Assembly: GCF_029227915.1 (NCBI RefSeq)
Contig: NC_079883.1
Span: 7,502,001 to 7,566,000, forward strand
DNA from: Hydractinia symbiolongicarpus
Lineage: Eukaryota > Cnidaria > Hydrozoa > Anthoathecata > Hydractiniidae
Reading direction: 5' to 3'
Length of the DNA stretch: 64,000 nt
Below, in pieces: positions 1-8,029 of the stretch. Position 1 is the first letter of the stretch. Every line of letters begins with the position of its first letter. The notes under the pieces were generated by a model. It had not been told where the DNA came from, did not search any database, and saw only the letters and a list, made by a program, of their open reading frames with translations. The translations under genes and the position numbers were made by a program.

Positions 1-67
1 GCCCGACGATGCTTAACTTCCGTGATCAGACGAGAACGGGTGTGTTCATCGTGGTATGGCCGTAGAC
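1..67 (-). rRNA. 5S: 5S ribosomal RNA, R1 copy, 3' part outside window
   Basis: The first 67 nt of a 5S gene read leftward from 67. The typical animal 5' end GTCTACGGCCATACCAC is visible on the minus strand, followed by the internal promoter A-box region with AAGTTAAGC. The remaining 53 nt lie left of the window. It is identical over this length to the complete copies. Confidence 0.95.
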
Positions 68-226
68 ATTAGTAGGGGCAAATACGTGCAATTTATTTTG
101 ACGTTGTGATCAAATTTTTTTATTTAATTTCTTTGAGTTACTTAGGACAAGGCGTATGCATGGATTATCTATTAGACTTTAAGGTTATAGTTTTGTGAAA
201 AAAACAATGTTTTTTTAAAGATGTGT
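68..226. other. 5S-H2A spacer
   Basis: This AT-rich spacer holds the 5' flank of 5S and the 3' flank of H2A, and no gene is seen. Next to the H2A stem-loop, on the minus strand, is the A-rich downstream element found after all five histone stem-loops (about 206-226). A minus-strand AATAAA at 92-97 could act as a back-up polyadenylation signal for H2A. Class B repeats read T for G within the GGGG run just after 5S. Confidence 0.6.
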
Positions 227-242
227 GGCTATAAAAATAGCC
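227..242 (-). promoter_or_regulatory. Histone 3' stem-loop of H2A (R1)
   Basis: On the minus strand GGCTATTTTTATAGCC forms a 6-bp stem with a TTTT loop, 22 nt past the stop codon. It is followed by ACACATC. This is the SLBP-bound 3' end signal of replication-dependent, non-polyadenylated histone mRNAs. Confidence 0.95.
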
Positions 243-264
243 GTTGTTTTCTGAGTGTAGCGGT

Positions 265-645
265 TTACTTCTTCTGTCCTTTGTCGTTCTTCTTTGGGAG
301 TAAGACAGCTTGAATGTTTGGCAAAACACCACCAGCTGCAATGGTTACACCGCTCAAAAGTTTGTTTAATTCTTCATCATTACGAACAGCCAATTGTAAA
401 TGTCTTGGAATAATCCTAGCTTTTTTGTTGTCTCTTGCTGCGTTACCAGCCAACTCCAATATCTCAGCAGATAAATATTCCAAGACGGCTGCTAAGTAAA
501 CTGGTGCTCCAGATCCAATTCGGTTAGCATAGTGCCCTCTACGAAGGAATCTATGCACTCTACCGACTGGAAATTGAAGTCCAGCTCTTGAGGATCTTGT
601 CTTGGCTTTAGCCTTAGCTTTTCCACCTTTTCCACGTCCAGACAT
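265..645 (-). CDS. H2A: Histone H2A (R1)
   Basis: Canonical core histone H2A of 126 aa. It pairs with H2B and forms the outer dimers of the nucleosome in chromatin. Seen in the sequence: the [14 protein letters not shown] basic N-tail, the [15 protein letters not shown] start of the histone fold, the acidic-patch region with [19 protein letters not shown], and the docking segment [23 protein letters not shown]. The C-tail is short ([10 protein letters not shown]) and has no SQ(E/D) motif, so this is not an H2A.X variant. Length is normal for the family. It is divergent from H2B across a 284-bp spacer and ends in a stem-loop at 227-242 without an intron, which points to S-phase expression. The protein is identical in all copies in the window. 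Confidence 0.98.
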   Translation of the reverse strand: MSGRGKGGKAKAKAKTRSSRAGLQFPVGRVHRFLRRGHYANRIGSGAPVYLAAVLEYLSAEILELAGNAARDNKKARIIPRHLQLAVRNDEELNKLLSGVTIAAGGVLPNIQAVLLPKKNDKGQKK

Positions 646-929
646 AACTGCGATTTGATTTGTAAGTTAATACAAAAACGTACGAATATTTAACGTAAGT
701 GTTAACGAAATAAACGTTACTCGTTTTTTCATCATAAAAATAGGATCGAAATCATGTTTTTTTAACCAATCATAATTAAGTATTAAACAAAAGATTTTTT
801 TTTTAACCAATTAAATTGCGTATCGGCGTTTTCGGATCGAATTCGATCCGATTTTTTTACTTATAAACAAAAAGTTTTGACTTGCAGTTTAATGCTTATT
901 TACAAGTTAAGTAGCAAAAATTTTTAACC
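646..929. promoter_or_regulatory. Divergent H2A/H2B promoter spacer (R1)
   Basis: This spacer serves both genes. It contains two AACCAAT boxes (764-770 and 805-811). The second is followed after 4 nt by TTGCGT (816-821), the same composite as in the H4/H3 spacer. A perfect 20-bp palindrome lies at 832-851, and a TATAAA box for H2B at 862-867, 63 bp before the H2B ATG. An H2A TATA box is not clear; AT-rich candidates lie near 680-715. R1 alone has G at 716, where other repeats have T. Confidence 0.75.
832..851. repeat. 20-bp perfect palindrome upstream of the H2B TATA box
   Basis: TCGGATCGAATTCGATCCGA is its own reverse complement. It sits 11 bp before the H2B TATAAA and includes GATCC, a pentamer reported upstream of TATA in sea-urchin histone genes. 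It is preserved in every repeat, and a dimeric factor site is plausible. Confidence 0.7.
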
Positions 930-1334
930 ATGTCTGACGCAGCAGCTAAAGGAGGAAAACAGGCACCTAAAGTAGCCAAGAAAGGTGAAAAAAGAGCCGG
1001 CAAAAAAGGAGGAAAGATTGGTGGAACTGGTGAAAAGAAACGCAAGAGAAAGAGAAAGGAAAGTTATGCTATTTACATCTACAATGTTTTGAAACAAGTT
1101 CACCCAGATGTCGGAGTTTCAAGCAAAGCTATGAGCATCATGAACTCATTTGTCAACGACATCTTTGAGCGCATTGCTTCCGAAGCTTCGCGTTTGGCTC
1201 TTCAAAACAAAAAGTCGACCATCTCTTCTCGTGAAATTCAAACCGCAGTACGTCTTCTCTTGCCTGGAGAACTTGCAAAACACGCAGTCAGTGAAGGAAC
1301 AAAAGCCGTCACAAAATACACAAGCAGCAAGTAA
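930..1334 (+). CDS. H2B: Histone H2B (R1)
   Basis: Core histone H2B of 134 aa, the partner of H2A. The N-tail is long and lysine/glycine-rich (about residues 1-38, with the [11 protein letters not shown] junction). The histone fold follows, with [43 protein letters not shown], and the highly conserved [39 protein letters not shown] end. This end carries the lysine ubiquitinated in other eukaryotes. The first ATG in frame gives MSDAAAKGG and is accepted as the start. The 3' stem-loop is at 1358-1373. Back-up AATAAA signals lie downstream at 1426-1431 and 1679-1684. The protein is identical in all copies. Confidence 0.98.
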   Translation: MSDAAAKGGKQAPKVAKKGEKRAGKKGGKIGGTGEKKRKRKRKESYAIYIYNVLKQVHPDVGVSSKAMSIMNSFVNDIFERIASEASRLALQNKKSTISSREIQTAVRLLLPGELAKHAVSEGTKAVTKYTSSK

Positions 1335-1357
1335 ACCAACGTCTACCAAACACAAAC

Positions 1358-1373
1358 GGTCTTTTTTAAGACC
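1358..1373 (+). promoter_or_regulatory. Histone 3' stem-loop of H2B (R1), compensated variant
   Basis: GGTCTTTTTTAAGACC, 23 nt after the stop codon. Three stem pairs differ from the other four histone stem-loops, but both sides have changed together, so the 6-bp stem and TTTT loop are kept. It is followed by ACACATC and the A-rich element. Confidence 0.95.
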
Positions 1374-1756
1374 ACACATCTTTAAAAAAACATTTACTTG
1401 GCGTCACTACAAGTTAACCGAAGTTAATAAAACTTCTAAATAATGTGCTTAAGAACACTAGCCTACATTTAAAATACTTCCCCATGTGTGTGTGTGGATT
1501 AGCTTCACTTTTCATACGTATTATTAGCTGTACTTGCAGAAAAGACAAGTACATTGATCCATGTTATTGCTTACATTTAACTTAACCCAGCTTTTCACGG
1601 AAACACTCCCAGGCAAATTAACCCTACAAAGTATTTCTAAATTTTTTTTGTGTCATATATGACATAGTATCGTATAGCAATAAATGTAACTGTGACAAGA
1701 CTTTACACATTGTGTAATTTGGAAGCGTGCACAAAGTAATGTTTTAAAAGATTTGT
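1374..1756. other. Convergent H2B-H4 3' spacer
   Basis: No gene is seen. It contains a GT run near 1483-1495 (one step shorter in class B), a hairpin with 8-bp arms TGTACTTG/CAAGTACA (1529-1536 and 1546-1553), and a 14-bp palindrome TGTCATATATGACA (1651-1664). The A-rich downstream elements of H2B and H4 lie at its two ends. Any read-through transcripts from the two genes would overlap here. Confidence 0.55.
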
Positions 1757-1772
1757 GGCTATAAAAATAGCC
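1757..1772 (-). promoter_or_regulatory. Histone 3' stem-loop of H4 (R1)
   Basis: Minus-strand GGCTATTTTTATAGCC, 24 nt past the stop codon. It is followed by ACAAATC, one base different from the other genes, and a shorter A-run. Confidence 0.95.
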
Positions 1773-1796
1773 GTTTTTGTTGAGCAATGACAACGC

Positions 1797-3045
<1,249 letters not shown>

Positions 3046-3066
3046 GCATCTTACCAAACAAAAAAC

Positions 3067-3082
3067 GGCTATTTTTATAGCC
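3067..3082 (+). promoter_or_regulatory. Histone 3' stem-loop of H3 (R1)
   Basis: GGCTATTTTTATAGCC begins 22 nt after the stop codon. It is followed by ACACATCC and an A-run, and is the same sequence as the stem-loops of H2A, H4 and H1. Confidence 0.95.
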
Positions 3083-3358
3083 ACACATCCATAAAAAATA
3101 TTACGGCTAGCTTTTTATATCAAACTTTGTTCTGCTTTCTGTTTAAATTTTATGCTACATAAAAATTTTATGCTACATAAAGTTTGACAATGTTAAAAAT
3201 ATGAAGGGCAAGAAAAGTAAAAGCAAGAAAATAAGAAATTTAAAAACGAAAATACTTAAACTTAGGGAATCTAATCTTAAAATTACTCTTTTTTAACTGT
3301 TTAAGTGACTTAAACAAGTTTAACTTTGTACCAAGATAATGTTTTTTTGTAAATGTGT
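3083..3358. other. Convergent H3-H1 3' spacer
   Basis: Very AT-rich. It contains an exact 18-bp tandem duplication (3146-3163 and 3164-3181, unit AATTTTATGCTACATAAA) and a short open frame at 3201-3296, listed separately. No other feature is seen. Class B repeats differ at the equivalents of 3131 and 3282. Confidence 0.5.
3201..3296 (+). CDS. Possible 31-aa basic peptide ORF between H3 and H1
   Basis: ATG to TAA encodes 31 residues beginning MKGKKSKSKK. It is rich in lysine and has no acidic residue except one Glu. It is open in every repeat. The only difference seen is class B A-to-T at the 3282 equivalent, which changes Ile28 to Phe. It lies 118 bp past the H3 stem-loop, so it is probably not on the processed H3 mRNA. 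In an A-rich spacer a lysine-rich frame is expected by chance, so this is a weak candidate and no function is proposed. Confidence 0.15.
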   Translation: MKGKKSKSKKIRNLKTKILKLRESNLKITLF

Positions 3359-3374
3359 GGCTATAAAAATAGCC
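3359..3374 (-). promoter_or_regulatory. Histone 3' stem-loop of H1 (R1)
   Basis: Minus-strand GGCTATTTTTATAGCC, 32 nt past the H1 stop codon, somewhat further than in the core histone genes. It is followed by ACACATTTAC and an A-run. It places H1 under the same 3' end control as the core histones. Confidence 0.95.
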
Positions 3375-3406
3375 GTTTGTTAATGTAATAGCCAGATACA
3401 CACAAA

Positions 3407-3958
3407 TTATTTTTTTGCGGTCTTCTTTGCTGCCTTTTTGGGAGTCTTTTTGACCTTCTTTGCTGCAGGTTTTTTAGCAACAGGCTTCTTTGTGGGTTTC
3501 TTAGCTGCTGGTTTCTTAGCCGAGGCTTTCTTTGTGGCAGGCTTCTTTGCTGCTTTCTTTGGCGTGCTCTTCTTTGCTGGCTTCTTTTTTGGTGTACTTT
3601 TCTTTGCAGTAGGCTTCTTTGCCGTTGGCTTTTTTGCTGCGGCCTTTTTCTTAGGTTTTTCTTTTTTTACCTGACCTAGCTTGAATGATCCAGAAGCACC
3701 AGTGCCTTTAGTTTGAATCAAATCGCCTGATGTTACTCCTCGTTTAAGAGCCATTTTCAGATGATGATCTGAGTTTTCAGCAACTTTGTAATTTGCATGA
3801 ATATATTTTGTAATAGCTTGGCGAGATGAACCACCGCGTTCCTTTAGGGTAGCGATAGCAGCCTTGATCATGTCCACATATTTAGGGTGATCAGCTGTCT
3901 TCTTTGCAGCAGGTTTCTTCTTGGGTGCGATTTTCTTTGGAGAAGCTGCTTCACTCAT
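3407..3958 (-). CDS. H1: Linker histone H1 (R1)
   Basis: H1 binds nucleosomal linker DNA and compacts chromatin. The protein is 183 aa. It has a short basic N-tail (1-22), a winged-helix globular H15 domain (about 23-97, [13 protein letters not shown] to SFKLGQVKK, with the [10 protein letters not shown] recognition-helix region), and a lysine/alanine/proline tail (98-183). The tail has repeated AKKP blocks and several (S/T)PKK sites, the usual CDK phosphorylation motif. The start at 3958 (MSEAASPKK) is chosen over an in-frame ATG nine codons upstream at 3985. That ATG would add MDCCKKTLK, unlike known H1 N-termini. It is shorter than most vertebrate H1 proteins. All complete copies are identical. 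Confidence 0.97.
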   Translation of the reverse strand: MSEAASPKKIAPKKKPAAKKTADHPKYVDMIKAAIATLKERGGSSRQAITKYIHANYKVAENSDHHLKMALKRGVTSGDLIQTKGTGASGSFKLGQVKKEKPKKKAAAKKPTAKKPTAKKSTPKKKPAKKSTPKKAAKKPATKKASAKKPAAKKPTKKPVAKKPAAKKVKKTPKKAAKKTAKK

Positions 3959-4537
3959 TTTTAATGTTTTCTTACAACAATCCAACGATAAACGATGCTT
4001 GTTATCACAGTAGAAGTATACTAAACATTACCGTGTAAATGAGATATAATTTAAGACGGTGCGAAGTATGCGGACGTAAAAGTACCACTCCCGGGAATTG
4101 ATTTGGCGCGAAAACAGAAATGTGTGTTTCTGTACATCGTATAATGTCCGTTTTGGGAGCCGCGACTATGCGAAAGCATGTTAATTTTTATTTGTAGCAC
4201 GACGCAATAGTCTGAAAGAGAAGCTGCTGGAGTTTGAGGTCTTCAGCATTACATCTACTCTGTTAATTTGGGCTTCTTCCGCGCCCGTGTTAGGATTTTC
4301 ATAAAGCGTTCTTTGGTTTGCGTTGCGTATGTCGGCCTACATCATCGACACGGCCTGTTTCCGGCTATTAGGAGCAATTCATATATTGGGCACTGCGTTT
4401 CGACTTTTTTATTAGACCACAGTAAAAAAATTCACTCACAGAAGTCCCTTTCTTTCATGGCTACAAACACGAAGAATTCTGTCGTAAGTAAAACGAATGC
4501 GCAAGCCAAAATAACGATGGGGCGAAGTCATAAGCAT
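3959..4537. promoter_or_regulatory. H1 promoter region and H1-tRNA spacer (R1)
   Basis: Read toward H1 (minus strand), it has an H1-box-like AAACACA (4123-4129), an E2F-like TTTTCGCGCCAAA (4102-4114) and a TATA-like ATTATATC (4043-4050). An inverted repeat ACAGAAA/TTTCTGT (4114-4120 and 4127-4133) overlaps the H1 box. Beyond about 4140 base composition becomes more GC-rich. The stretch to 4537 holds no recognised gene on either strand, and an open frame there has no protein-like features. Several class A/B marker bases fall here. Confidence 0.65.
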
Positions 4538-4610
4538 CGCCCTGTGGCCCAATGGATAAGGCATCTGACTACGAATCAGGGGATTCCAGGTTCGACTCCT
4601 GGCAGGGTCG
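4538..4610 (+). tRNA. trnR-ACG: tRNA-Arg(ACG), R1, first acceptor pair broken
   Basis: The 73-nt cloverleaf has no intron and no encoded CCA. Anticodon ACG (4571-4573) sits in loop CTACGAA; A34 is normally edited to inosine to read CGU, CGC and CGA. The T arm is CCAGG-TTCGACT-CCTGG. The internal Pol III A box (TGGCCCAATGG) and B box (GGTTCGACTCC) are intact. The acceptor stem is CGCCCTG against CAGGGTC, so position 1 is C facing C72, a mismatch. Class B copies have G1, which restores the pair. Position 1 is the RNase P processing site, so this copy may be poorly processed. No run of four T follows closely; the first T5 is at 4812. Confidence 0.93.
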
Positions 4611-4789
4611 CACTGTCGCATTTCGGCTGCATGGTCTACTGTGTAACGCGCGCGCACGTTCTGGCGTAATGCGTTGATAAACGGAATGTACGCAGTCATA
4701 TTGGAAAGTAATATCACGCACTTAGTATCGTCGCCTTTGTTAGCATTCATGTAAGTTACCATCCACTCGCTACAGTCGCTCTCCATCCT

Positions 4790-4816
4790 ACGGCTAAATC
4801 AACAGCCGTGATTTTT
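4790..4816 (+). terminator. Candidate hairpin plus T5 Pol III terminator downstream of tRNA-Arg
   Basis: ACGGCT (4790-4795) and AGCCGT (4804-4809) form a 6-bp stem with an 8-nt loop. TTTTT follows at 4812-4816. This is the first run of at least four T after the tRNA, about 200 nt downstream. It may end read-through transcripts or insulate the U2 promoter. Confidence 0.35.
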
Positions 4817-4878
4817 ACTATGTCGCCGTCCATCCGTACGCGGTGACAGTTGTAAGCTTTACAGTAACGTGACATGCT

Positions 4879-4887
4879 CCACAAGCA
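4879..4887 (+). promoter_or_regulatory. Proximal sequence element candidate of U2
   Basis: CCACAAGCA at -54 to -46 relative to the U2 start. The same nine bases occur at -57 to -49 of U1. A second shared block, TCATG, lies at 4912-4916. Position fits the SNAPc-bound PSE of animal snRNA genes, and no TATA box is needed for Pol II snRNA genes. Confidence 0.6.
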
Positions 4888-4932
4888 GTTACGGTGTGTG
4901 GACGATGCCTATCATGGCAACGCCTGTTCTTT

Positions 4933-5119
4933 ATCGCTTCTCGGCCTAATGGCTAAGATCAAGTGTAGTATCTGTTCTTATCAGTTTAATATCTGGTAGG
5001 CCATTCTCTGAATGGTCAGTATATTAATCTGATTTTTGGCCTTGGGTCATGGAGGTGGATTCATTCACGCCGTGACCACGGGTTGCCTTGGTGTTGCACT
5101 ATTACCGATGGCGGCCCAC
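4933..5119 (+). ncRNA. U2: U2 spliceosomal snRNA (R1)
   Basis: U2 pairs with the intron branch point in the spliceosome. The 5' end ATCGCTTCTCGGCCTAATGG and following bases match animal U2 closely. The branch-point recognition sequence GTAGTA is at 4965-4970, and the region AAGATCAAGTGTAG that pairs with U6 is intact. The Sm site ATTTTTGG is at 5032-5039. The 3' half folds as stem-loops III and IV, with a GTTGCAC loop suited to U2A'/U2B''. Length is about 187 nt, against 188 in human; the 3' end is placed by comparison and may be off by 1-2 nt. It is in tandem with U1, 190 nt upstream of it. Confidence 0.96.
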
Positions 5120-5309
5120 ATAAGCAATAAAAGAATAATAGCAGTCCTCTTTCCGACGGCACTCTGCATAGTCTACGGCGGGAACAAAACGCGTACACTG
5201 GGGGAGAATACAGCCTATGCCCCGCGACACGGCAGTTTATAACACACTCAAGCCACAAGCATTAACAAACTTTGAAGGGTACCCTCATGCTACGGTGCAG
5301 TTCCAACTC
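5120..5309. promoter_or_regulatory. U2-U1 spacer with U2 3'-box candidate and U1 promoter
   Basis: Just after U2, AATAAAAGAATAA (about 5126-5138) resembles the A-rich 3' box that directs snRNA 3' end formation; AAAATGAATGA follows U1 at a similar distance. The U1 PSE candidate is at 5253-5261. No other gene is seen. Confidence 0.4.
5253..5261 (+). promoter_or_regulatory. Proximal sequence element candidate of U1
   Basis: CCACAAGCA at -57 to -49 from the U1 start, identical to the U2 element and followed in both by a TTA-containing stretch. A second shared TCATG is at 5285-5289, 32 bp after the start of the first block (33 bp in U2). Confidence 0.6.
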
Positions 5310-5475
5310 ATACTTACCTGACGGGGAAGTAAAGACTGATCAATGAGGGTTTTCTTCCAGAGTGAGGCTCTTGCATTGCACTACGCTTGGGCTGACCTCT
5401 GCGATTACTGCAAACGTCAGTAACTCGACCGTACAATTTCTGGTAGTGGGGGCCTGCGTCCGCGCTCGCCCCCTC
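5310..5475 (+). ncRNA. U1: U1 spliceosomal snRNA (R1)
   Basis: U1 recognises 5' splice sites. The 5' end ATACTTACCTG carries the pairing region ACTTACCTG (5312-5320). Stem-loop I has GATCAATGAGG (5338-5348), like the U1-70K binding loop. Stem-loop II has ATTGCACTACG (5375-5385), the U1A binding loop. The Sm site AATTTCTGG is at 5435-5443, and the terminal stem pairs GGGGG with CCCCC. It is about 166 nt long, against 164 in human; the 3' end is placed to within 2 nt. Seen next to U2 in every complete repeat. Confidence 0.96.
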
Positions 5476-5823
5476 CTTAAGTCAAAATGAATGAGCTTAG
5501 AAAAGTTGCGCGGCCAAATGTCGGTGGTGACTTAAACGCTAAGGTAAAACCTCGCTTGGCTGTTACGAAACGTGATTGCGATATAAGTCCTCGGAAGGCG
5601 GCGGAATTTTATTTTATTTGCCATTCCGTCAGGGTTATTGGATGATCGGCAATAGATCGAGTTTGTATGCATTTGAAAGCTCTTTTTTCTCGTACTATCA
5701 CCTGAAAATGTCGTAGGAAAATGTCATAGGAAACACTTTCAACAACCGCCACGTTCCTTAATTGTTATAACAAGAAATATATCACAGCACCATTGAAATG
5801 AAAAGGCAACAAATGAAAATGAA
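5476..5823. other. U1-5S spacer
   Basis: No gene is seen. It contains the U1 3'-box-like AAAATGAATGA (about 5485-5495), a 13-bp near-exact tandem repeat (5704-5716 and 5717-5729, GAAAATGTCRTAG), and the 22-bp block 5790-5811 missing from class B. That block includes a second GCCTTTTCATTT on the minus strand, resembling the end of the 5S gene with its T4 terminator. Confidence 0.5.
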
Positions 5824-5825
5824 AA
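5822..5825 (-). terminator. Pol III terminator of 5S (R2 copy)
   Basis: On the minus strand TTTT directly follows GTAGGC of 5S, then ATTTTC. The first two T correspond to the RNA 3' end. Class A repeats have a further TTTT about 20 nt downstream. Confidence 0.75.
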
Positions 5826-5943
5826 GCCTACGACACCGGGAGTTCCCAGGCGGTCCCCCATCCAAGTACTATCCCGGCCCGACGATGCTTAACTTCCGTG
5901 ATCAGACGAGAACGGGTGTGTTCATCGTGGTATGGCCGTAGAC
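5824..5943 (-). rRNA. 5S: 5S ribosomal RNA (R2)
   Basis: A 120-nt structural RNA of the large ribosomal subunit, transcribed by Pol III from an internal promoter bound by TFIIIA. On the minus strand it starts GTCTACGGCCATACCAC. It contains AAGTTAAGC (A-box region) and GTACTTGGATGGGGGACC (C box), and ends with GTGTCGTAGGC plus two T. The 5' and 3' ends pair as helix I. It is transcribed in the same direction as H2A, next to it. The complete copies look identical. Confidence 0.97.
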
Positions 5944-6140
5944 ATTAGTAGGGGCAAATACGTGCAATTTATTTTGACGTTGTGATCAAATTTTTTTATT
6001 TAATTTCTTTGAGTTACTTAGGACAAGGCGTATGCATGGATTATCTATTAGACTTTAAGGTTATAGTTTTGTGAAAAAAACAATGTTTTTTTAAAGATGT
6101 GTGGCTATAAAAATAGCCGTTGTTTTCTGAGTGTAGCGGT

Positions 6141-6521
6141 TTACTTCTTCTGTCCTTTGTCGTTCTTCTTTGGGAGTAAGACAGCTTGAATGTTTGGCAA
6201 AACACCACCAGCTGCAATGGTTACACCGCTCAAAAGTTTGTTTAATTCTTCATCATTACGAACAGCCAATTGTAAATGTCTTGGAATAATCCTAGCTTTT
6301 TTGTTGTCTCTTGCTGCGTTACCAGCCAACTCCAATATCTCAGCAGATAAATATTCCAAGACGGCTGCTAAGTAAACTGGTGCTCCAGATCCAATTCGGT
6401 TAGCATAGTGCCCTCTACGAAGGAATCTATGCACTCTACCGACTGGAAATTGAAGTCCAGCTCTTGAGGATCTTGTCTTGGCTTTAGCCTTAGCTTTTCC
6501 ACCTTTTCCACGTCCAGACAT
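6141..6521 (-). CDS. H2A: Histone H2A (R2)
   Basis: 126 aa, identical to the R1 protein. Stem-loop at 6103-6118 on the minus strand. Divergent from the H2B gene at 6806. Confidence 0.98.
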   Translation of the reverse strand: MSGRGKGGKAKAKAKTRSSRAGLQFPVGRVHRFLRRGHYANRIGSGAPVYLAAVLEYLSAEILELAGNAARDNKKARIIPRHLQLAVRNDEELNKLLSGVTIAAGGVLPNIQAVLLPKKNDKGQKK

Positions 6522-6805
6522 AACTGCGATTTGATTTGTAAGTTAATACAAAAACGTACGAATATTTAACGTAAGTGTTAACGAAATAAACTTTACTCGT
6601 TTTTTCATCATAAAAATAGGATCGAAATCATGTTTTTTTAACCAATCATAATTAAGTATTAAACAAAAGATTTTTTTTTTAACCAATTAAATTGCGTATC
6701 GGCGTTTTCGGATCGAATTCGATCCGATTTTTTTACTTATAAACAAAAAGTTTTGACTTGCAGTTTAATGCTTATTTACAAGTTAAGTAGCAAAAATTTT
6801 TAACC

Positions 6806-7210
6806 ATGTCTGACGCAGCAGCTAAAGGAGGAAAACAGGCACCTAAAGTAGCCAAGAAAGGTGAAAAAAGAGCCGGCAAAAAAGGAGGAAAGATTGGTGG
6901 AACTGGTGAAAAGAAACGCAAGAGAAAGAGAAAGGAAAGTTATGCTATTTACATCTACAATGTTTTGAAACAAGTTCACCCAGATGTCGGAGTTTCAAGC
7001 AAAGCTATGAGCATCATGAACTCATTTGTCAACGACATCTTTGAGCGCATTGCTTCCGAAGCTTCGCGTTTGGCTCTTCAAAACAAAAAGTCGACCATCT
7101 CTTCTCGTGAAATTCAAACCGCAGTACGTCTTCTCTTGCCTGGAGAACTTGCAAAACACGCAGTCAGTGAAGGAACAAAAGCCGTCACAAAATACACAAG
7201 CAGCAAGTAA
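6806..7210 (+). CDS. H2B: Histone H2B (R2)
   Basis: 134 aa, identical to R1. TATAAA 63 bp upstream; variant stem-loop at 7234-7249. Confidence 0.98.
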   Translation: MSDAAAKGGKQAPKVAKKGEKRAGKKGGKIGGTGEKKRKRKRKESYAIYIYNVLKQVHPDVGVSSKAMSIMNSFVNDIFERIASEASRLALQNKKSTISSREIQTAVRLLLPGELAKHAVSEGTKAVTKYTSSK

Positions 7211-7672
7211 ACCAACGTCTACCAAACACAAACGGTCTTTTTTAAGACCACACATCTTTAAAAAAACATTTACTTGGCGTCACTACAAGTTAACCGAAGT
7301 TAATAAAACTTCTAAATAATGTGCTTAAGAACACTAGCCTACATTTAAAATACTTCCCCATGTGTGTGTGTGGATTAGCTTCACTTTTCATACGTATTAT
7401 TAGCTGTACTTGCAGAAAAGACAAGTACATTGATCCATGTTATTGCTTACATTTAACTTAACCCAGCTTTTCACGGAAACACTCCCAGGCAAATTAACCC
7501 TACAAAGTATTTCTAAATTTTTTTTGTGTCATATATGACATAGTATCGTATAGCAATAAATGTAACTGTGACAAGACTTTACACATTGTGTAATTTGGAA
7601 GCGTGCACAAAGTAATGTTTTAAAAGATTTGTGGCTATAAAAATAGCCGTTTTTGTTGAGCAATGACAACGC

Positions 7673-8029
<357 letters not shown>

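Larger units (their letters stand above)
4611..4932. other. tRNA-U2 spacer
   Basis: No further gene is recognised. It contains the hairpin/T5 candidate terminator (4790-4816) and the U2 promoter elements (4879-4887 and 4912-4916). An open frame on the minus strand overlaps the tRNA and is not credible as a protein. Confidence 0.5.

Noticed and set aside
314-499. 61-aa open frame on the plus strand inside H2A, repeated in each unit
   Set aside because: It is the complement of a conserved histone coding region and has no features of its own.
1146-1443. 77-aa and 97-aa frames overlapping the end of H2B
   Set aside because: Alternative frames of H2B and its 3' flank that run through the stem-loop.
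3438-3674. 78-aa Phe/Gly/Ala-rich frame opposite H1, looking like a membrane protein
   Set aside because: It is the antisense of the lysine/alanine/proline H1 tail; hydrophobicity is a by-product of complementing lysine codons.
3791-3798. Octamer ATTTGCAT, a known H2B and snRNA promoter motif
   Set aside because: It lies inside the H1 coding region and is explained by codons; no octamer was found in the H2B or snRNA promoters.
3959-3985. Nine-codon N-terminal extension of H1 (MDCCKKTLK)
   Set aside because: Animal H1 proteins normally start with M-S-E/D-type tails, and the downstream ATG gives that. The extension would start in the likely 5' leader.
4465-4500. TTCTGTCGTAAGT upstream of the tRNA, resembling part of U11 snRNA or a spliced-leader donor site
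   Set aside because: No Sm site, no PSE at the right distance, no matching 5' end and no supporting fold; likely chance.
4268-4786. 133-aa (+) and 116-aa (-) frames across the tRNA region
   Set aside because: Both run through the tRNA gene and spacer, overlap each other on opposite strands, and show no domain. Similar translations of tRNA-containing DNA are known database artefacts.
5036-5258. 68-aa and 65-aa frames over U2 and its 3' flank
   Set aside because: They overlap the structured 3' half of U2, and the RNA gene explains the conservation.
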